The notes under the pieces: generated by a model
Told to the model about the DNA's origin: nothing
The model's database searches: none
The model's input: only the letters and a program-made list of their open reading frames with translations
Shown: positions 4,651 to 7,520 of the stretch, piece by piece
Layout: each line of letters starts with the position of its first letter
How positions within the stretch are numbered: position 1 is the stretch's first letter
Translations under genes and position numbers: made by a program
Source of the DNA: Microbacteriaceae bacterium
GTDB taxonomy: Bacteria > Actinomycetota > Actinomycetes > Actinomycetales > Microbacteriaceae
NCBI GenBank assembly: GCA_012719255.1
Contig: JAAYAS010000301.1
Coordinates: 1 to 7,520, forward strand
DNA length: 7,520 nt
Direction: 5' to 3'

Positions 4651-6078
4651 ATGACGATCACCGACTTCCGCCGCGACGCCGACCGCCGCGAGGGAGACGG
4701 CCGCGACGCCCACGAGGCGCTGCGCACGCCGCCGCACGATCTGCTCGCCGAGCAGTCGTCGATCGGCGGCATGCTGCTCTCGAAGGACGCCGTCGCCGAC
4801 GTCGTCGAGACGGTGCGCGCCGAGGACTACTACCTCCCGAAGCACGAGCTCATCTTCGAGGCGATCCAGACGCTCTACGCGGCCGGCGAGCCGACCGACG
4901 TCATCGCGGTCACCGACCGCCTCACGAAGACCGGCGACCTGCAGCGCGCCGGCGGCGCCGAGTACCTCCACACCCTCGCCGGCATCGTGCCGACCGCGGC
5001 GAACGCCGGCTACTACGGCTCGATCGTCGCCGAGCGCGCCGTGCTGCGCCGGCTCGTCGAGGCGGGCACCCGCATCGTGCAGATGGGCTACCAGGCCGAG
5101 GGCGAGGTCGTCGAGCTCGTCAACCAGGCGCAGGCCGAGATCTACGGCGTCACCGGCGGCGTCGAGACCGAGGACTTCGTGCCCCTCAGCGAGGCGCTCG
5201 TCGACGCCCAGAACGAGATCGACGCCGCGCAGAACCGCGACGGCGAGCTCACCGGCGTGCCGACCGGCTTCCGCGACTTCGACGCGCTCACCAACGGCCT
5301 CCACGGCGGGCAGCTGATCATCATCGCGGCGCGCCCCGGCCTCGGCAAGTCGACGCTCGCGCTCGACCTCGCCCGGCACGCCTCGGTGCACGCGAACATG
5401 CCCTCGATCTTCTTCTCGCTCGAGATGAGCCGCGCCGAGATCGCGATGCGACTGCTCTCGGCCGAGGCGAGCGTGAAGCTGCAGTCGATGCGCACCGGCA
5501 AGGTCACCGACGACGACTGGCAGAAGATCGCCCGCACCCAGAGCACGATCGCCGATGCGCCGCTGTTCATCGACGACTCGCCGAACATGACGCTCGTCGA
5601 GATCCGCGCGAAGTGCCGCCGCCTCAAGCAGAAGCACGGCCTCAAGCTCGTCGTCATCGACTACCTGCAGCTCATGACCTCGGGCAAGCGCGTCGAGTCG
5701 CGCCAGCAGGAGGTGTCGGAGTTCTCGCGCGCGCTGAAGCTGCTCGCGAAGGAGCTCGAGGTGCCGGTCATCGCGCTCTCGCAGCTCAACCGCAACTCCG
5801 AGCAGCGCGCCGACAAGCGCCCCGCGGTGAGCGACCTGCGCGAATCGGGCTCGCTCGAGCAGGACGCCGACATGGTCGTGCTGCTGCACCGCGACGGCGC
5901 CTACGAGAAGGACCACCCGCGCGCCTACGAGGCCGACTTCATCGTCGCGAAGCACCGCAACGGCCCCACCGACACGATCACCGTGCTCTTCCAGGGCCAC
6001 CTCTCGCGCTTCGTCGACTACGCGCCGGGCCAGCAGCCGGCGAGCAACGGCTTCGCGCCGCCGCCACCGCCGATGTAG
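4651..6078 (+). CDS. dnaB: Replicative DNA helicase DnaB
   Basis: Encodes 475 residues. DnaB is the ring-shaped hexameric helicase that unwinds DNA 5' to 3' at the replication fork and binds primase. The N-terminal collar domain runs from about 26 (RTPPHDLLAEQSSIGGMLL) to 130. The RecA-like motor domain covers about 195-465. It has Walker A ARPGLGKST (227-235, Lys233), catalytic Glu258 in FFSLEMS, Walker B VVIDYLQL (334-341, Asp337), the ALSQLNR motif (375-381) and DLRESGSLEQDADM (395-408). No intein interrupts the motor, unlike in mycobacterial DnaB. The end is a short Pro-rich tail (PPPPPM). The gene stands alone between a terminator and a repeat-rich spacer, so it is probably monocistronic from its own promoter. 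Identification is very secure. Confidence 0.97.
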   Translation: MTITDFRRDADRREGDGRDAHEALRTPPHDLLAEQSSIGGMLLSKDAVADVVETVRAEDYYLPKHELIFEAIQTLYAAGEPTDVIAVTDRLTKTGDLQRAGGAEYLHTLAGIVPTAANAGYYGSIVAERAVLRRLVEAGTRIVQMGYQAEGEVVELVNQAQAEIYGVTGGVETEDFVPLSEALVDAQNEIDAAQNRDGELTGVPTGFRDFDALTNGLHGGQLIIIAARPGLGKSTLALDLARHASVHANMPSIFFSLEMSRAEIAMRLLSAEASVKLQSMRTGKVTDDDWQKIARTQSTIADAPLFIDDSPNMTLVEIRAKCRRLKQKHGLKLVVIDYLQLMTSGKRVESRQQEVSEFSRALKLLAKELEVPVIALSQLNRNSEQRADKRPAVSDLRESGSLEQDADMVVLLHRDGAYEKDHPRAYEADFIVAKHRNGPTDTITVLFQGHLSRFVDYAPGQQPASNGFAPPPPPM

Positions 6079-6091
6079 GGCACTGCCGGCT

Positions 6092-6186
6092 GGGCTTGTC
6101 GAAGCCCGCGCGTTCTGCGGGCTGAGCGTGTCGACGCCCGCCCTTCGACAGGCGCAGGGCTCGACGGGCGCTCAGGGCTCGACCGG
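6092..6186. repeat. REP-like mosaic of short inverted and direct repeats after dnaB
   Basis: Five GTCGA/TCGAC cores occur within about 90 bases. GCTTGTCGAAG (6094-6104) pairs with CTTCGACAGGC (6143-6153) over 11 positions with one G:U. CAGGGCTCGAC is repeated directly at 6155-6165 and 6173-6183, with an 18-bp period. CTGAGCGTGTCGACG followed by CCTTCGACAGGCGCAGG forms an imperfect dyad. The pattern recalls the dispersed 'CTTCGACA...CAGG / CTGAGC..TGTCGAAG' repeats I associate with intergenic regions of many high-GC bacteria. Local hairpins GGGCTT-GTCG-AAGCCC (6092-6107) and GCCCGC/GCGGGC (6104-6109 with 6117-6122) could also end dnaB transcription. Confidence 0.6.
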
Positions 6187-6264
6187 CTCGCGGCCCGACC
6201 CCGGGCGTAGACTCGGCGCACCGGGCCGAGCGCCCGCAGCACCCGTCAGCAGGAGGCCCCGCCG

Positions 6265-7520
6265 ATGCCGATCACGGCCGAGTCGAAGCGCTTCGACTAC
6301 GCCCGCACCCTCTCCATCCTCGGGATCGTGGTGCTCGGCATCATCGGCCTCGTGGCGCTCCAGCAGGTCGCGCCGTTCGTCACCCCGGTGTTCCTCGGCA
6401 TCAACCTCGTGCTCGCGATCGCGCCGTTCATGCACTGGATGATCCGCAAGGGCGTCCACCGAGTGCTCGCCGCGATCATCGCGGGGCTGCTGATGTACGC
6501 GCTGCTCATCGTCTTCCTCGTGCTGCTCGTGTGGTCGGTGACGATGCTCGTGCAGGAGCTGCCGAAGTACGGCGCCCAGTTCAACGCCCTCTACCGGGGC
6601 GTGCTCGACTGGCTCGCCGGCATGGGCATCAGCCAGGACCAGCTGCTGCTGCAGCTCCAGGGCGCGCTCTCGCCGAGCGCCATCGCGAGCGTCGCGCAAT
6701 CGCTGCTCTCGAACCTCGGCGGCGTGATGTCGCTGCTCACGACGCTGCTCGTGATGATCTTCTTCCTCTTCTTCGACGCGATGTCGTTCGAGCCGAGGAT
6801 GCGCCGCATCCGGCTCGTGAAGCCGTCGGTCGGCCGCGCGTTCGACACGTTCTCGAGCGGCGTCGCCCGGTACTGGATCGTCACCACCGCGTTCGGCCTC
6901 ATCGTCGCGGTGCTCGACGTGATCGCGCTCGAGTTCCTGCAGGTGCCGCTCGCCCTCGTGTGGGGCGTGTTCTCGTTCCTCACGAACTACATCCCGAACA
7001 TCGGCTTCGTCATCGGCATGATCCCGCCGGTGCTCATGGCGCTGCTCGCGAACGGCTGGGTGAACGCCCTCGTCGTGCTCGTCGTGTGGTCGGTGATCAA
7101 CTTCGTCATCCAGTCGCTGATCCAGCCGAAGGTCGCCGGCGACGCGGTCGGCGTGACCCCGACGGTCTCGTTCCTCTCGTTGCTCGTGTGGGCCTTCGCG
7201 CTCGGACCGGTCGGCGCGCTCCTCGCCCTGCCGGCGACGCTGCTCGTCAAGGCGGTGCTCGTCGACGCCGACCCCCGGCACCGCTGGCTCGGCTTCCTCA
7301 TCGACGCCCGCCCGCGGCTCGACGACCCCGGCGACGAGGCGCGCGCCGCCATCCTCACGGCCGTGGTGCCGCGCGCGACCGACACCGACCACTTCGACGA
7401 CCTCGACTCGGCCTACGGCGACCACCCCGAGGAGTACGACCGCGAGCCCTCGGCGCCCGGCGCCGGTCCCGCCGGGCCTCGGGCGGCCGTGCCGGGGCGC
7501 GCCCGGCGGGCCGAGCGGCC
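6265..7520 (+). CDS. AI-2E family transporter (3' truncated)
   Basis: The frame is open from ATG 6265 to the window edge with no stop, giving 418 complete codons. AGGAGG (6251-6256) lies 8 bases before the ATG. There are about eight hydrophobic segments, near residues 16-33, 36-55, 68-90, 150-170, 204-225, 228-262, 266-287 and 300-333, with a soluble stretch at about 92-148. This is the AI-2E permease layout. Family-typical motifs are TNYIPNIGFVIGMIPP (240-255), IQPKVAGDAVGVTP (286-299) and LGPVGALLALPAT (313-325). Despite the name, members differ in role; some export signals, others are Na+/H+ antiporters, so substrate is unknown. From about 335 a soluble tail begins that is acidic and then Pro/Gly/Ala-rich, probably disordered and cytoplasmic. 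No operon link to dnaB is evident. Confidence 0.88.
   Translation, partial: MPITAESKRFDYARTLSILGIVVLGIIGLVALQQVAPFVTPVFLGINLVLAIAPFMHWMIRKGVHRVLAAIIAGLLMYALLIVFLVLLVWSVTMLVQELPKYGAQFNALYRGVLDWLAGMGISQDQLLLQLQGALSPSAIASVAQSLLSNLGGVMSLLTTLLVMIFFLFFDAMSFEPRMRRIRLVKPSVGRAFDTFSSGVARYWIVTTAFGLIVAVLDVIALEFLQVPLALVWGVFSFLTNYIPNIGFVIGMIPPVLMALLANGWVNALVVLVVWSVINFVIQSLIQPKVAGDAVGVTPTVSFLSLLVWAFALGPVGALLALPATLLVKAVLVDADPRHRWLGFLIDARPRLDDPGDEARAAILTAVVPRATDTDHFDDLDSAYGDHPEEYDREPSAPGAGPAGPRAAVPGRARRAER

Noticed and set aside
5320..5700. Possible intein in the DnaB motor domain
   Set aside because: Walker A, the catalytic Glu and Walker B follow at normal spacing with no inserted sequence.

Overview
The window is very GC-rich, with codons ending almost always in G or C. 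It carries the conserved bacterial locus rpsF-ssb-rpsR-rplI-dnaB. The composition, the cysteine-free S18, the Gly/Gln-rich SSB tail ending DEPPF and the intein-free DnaB point to an actinobacterium, most likely of the Microbacteriaceae. That placement is inferred from recalled protein features, not from a search.

Layout: (1) At 1-549 is the C-terminal part of a sugar ABC-transporter solute-binding lipoprotein, cut by the left edge. (2) A perfect 24-bp dyad (563-613) separates it from a convergent minus-strand block. (3) That block (628-2235) holds two tandem, related small membrane proteins of the DUF4190 type. One has a long Pro/Gly-rich N-terminal region with a YPGGQ-type repeat; the other has a Thr/Pro-rich C-terminal tail. 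(4) A divergent promoter region (2236-2482) includes a structured rpsF leader. (5) The plus-strand cluster rpsF, ssb, rpsR, rplI (2483-4228) ends in a strong hairpin at 4239-4276. (6) A 422-bp gap (4229-4650) is relatively AT-rich in its middle and contains several DnaA-box-like 9-mers, one a perfect TTGTCCACA, plus a candidate promoter for dnaB. (7) dnaB, the replicative helicase, lies at 4651-6078. (8) A repeat-rich spacer (6079-6264) carries a REP-like mosaic of GTCGA cores. (9) An AI-2E family membrane protein starts at 6265 and runs off the right edge.

How the genes fit together: S6 and S18 bind each other on the 30S platform, L9 is a 50S protein, SSB coats the single-stranded DNA that DnaB helicase exposes. 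Translation and replication functions therefore sit side by side. The two regulatory regions are the most interesting parts. The rpsF leader can fold so that its Shine-Dalgarno is paired, as expected for S6:S18 autoregulation. The dnaB upstream region looks as if DnaA could bind it. No mobile element, CRISPR array, tRNA or rRNA was seen. I found no convincing wholly new system; the candidates for follow-up are the regulatory regions and repeats.
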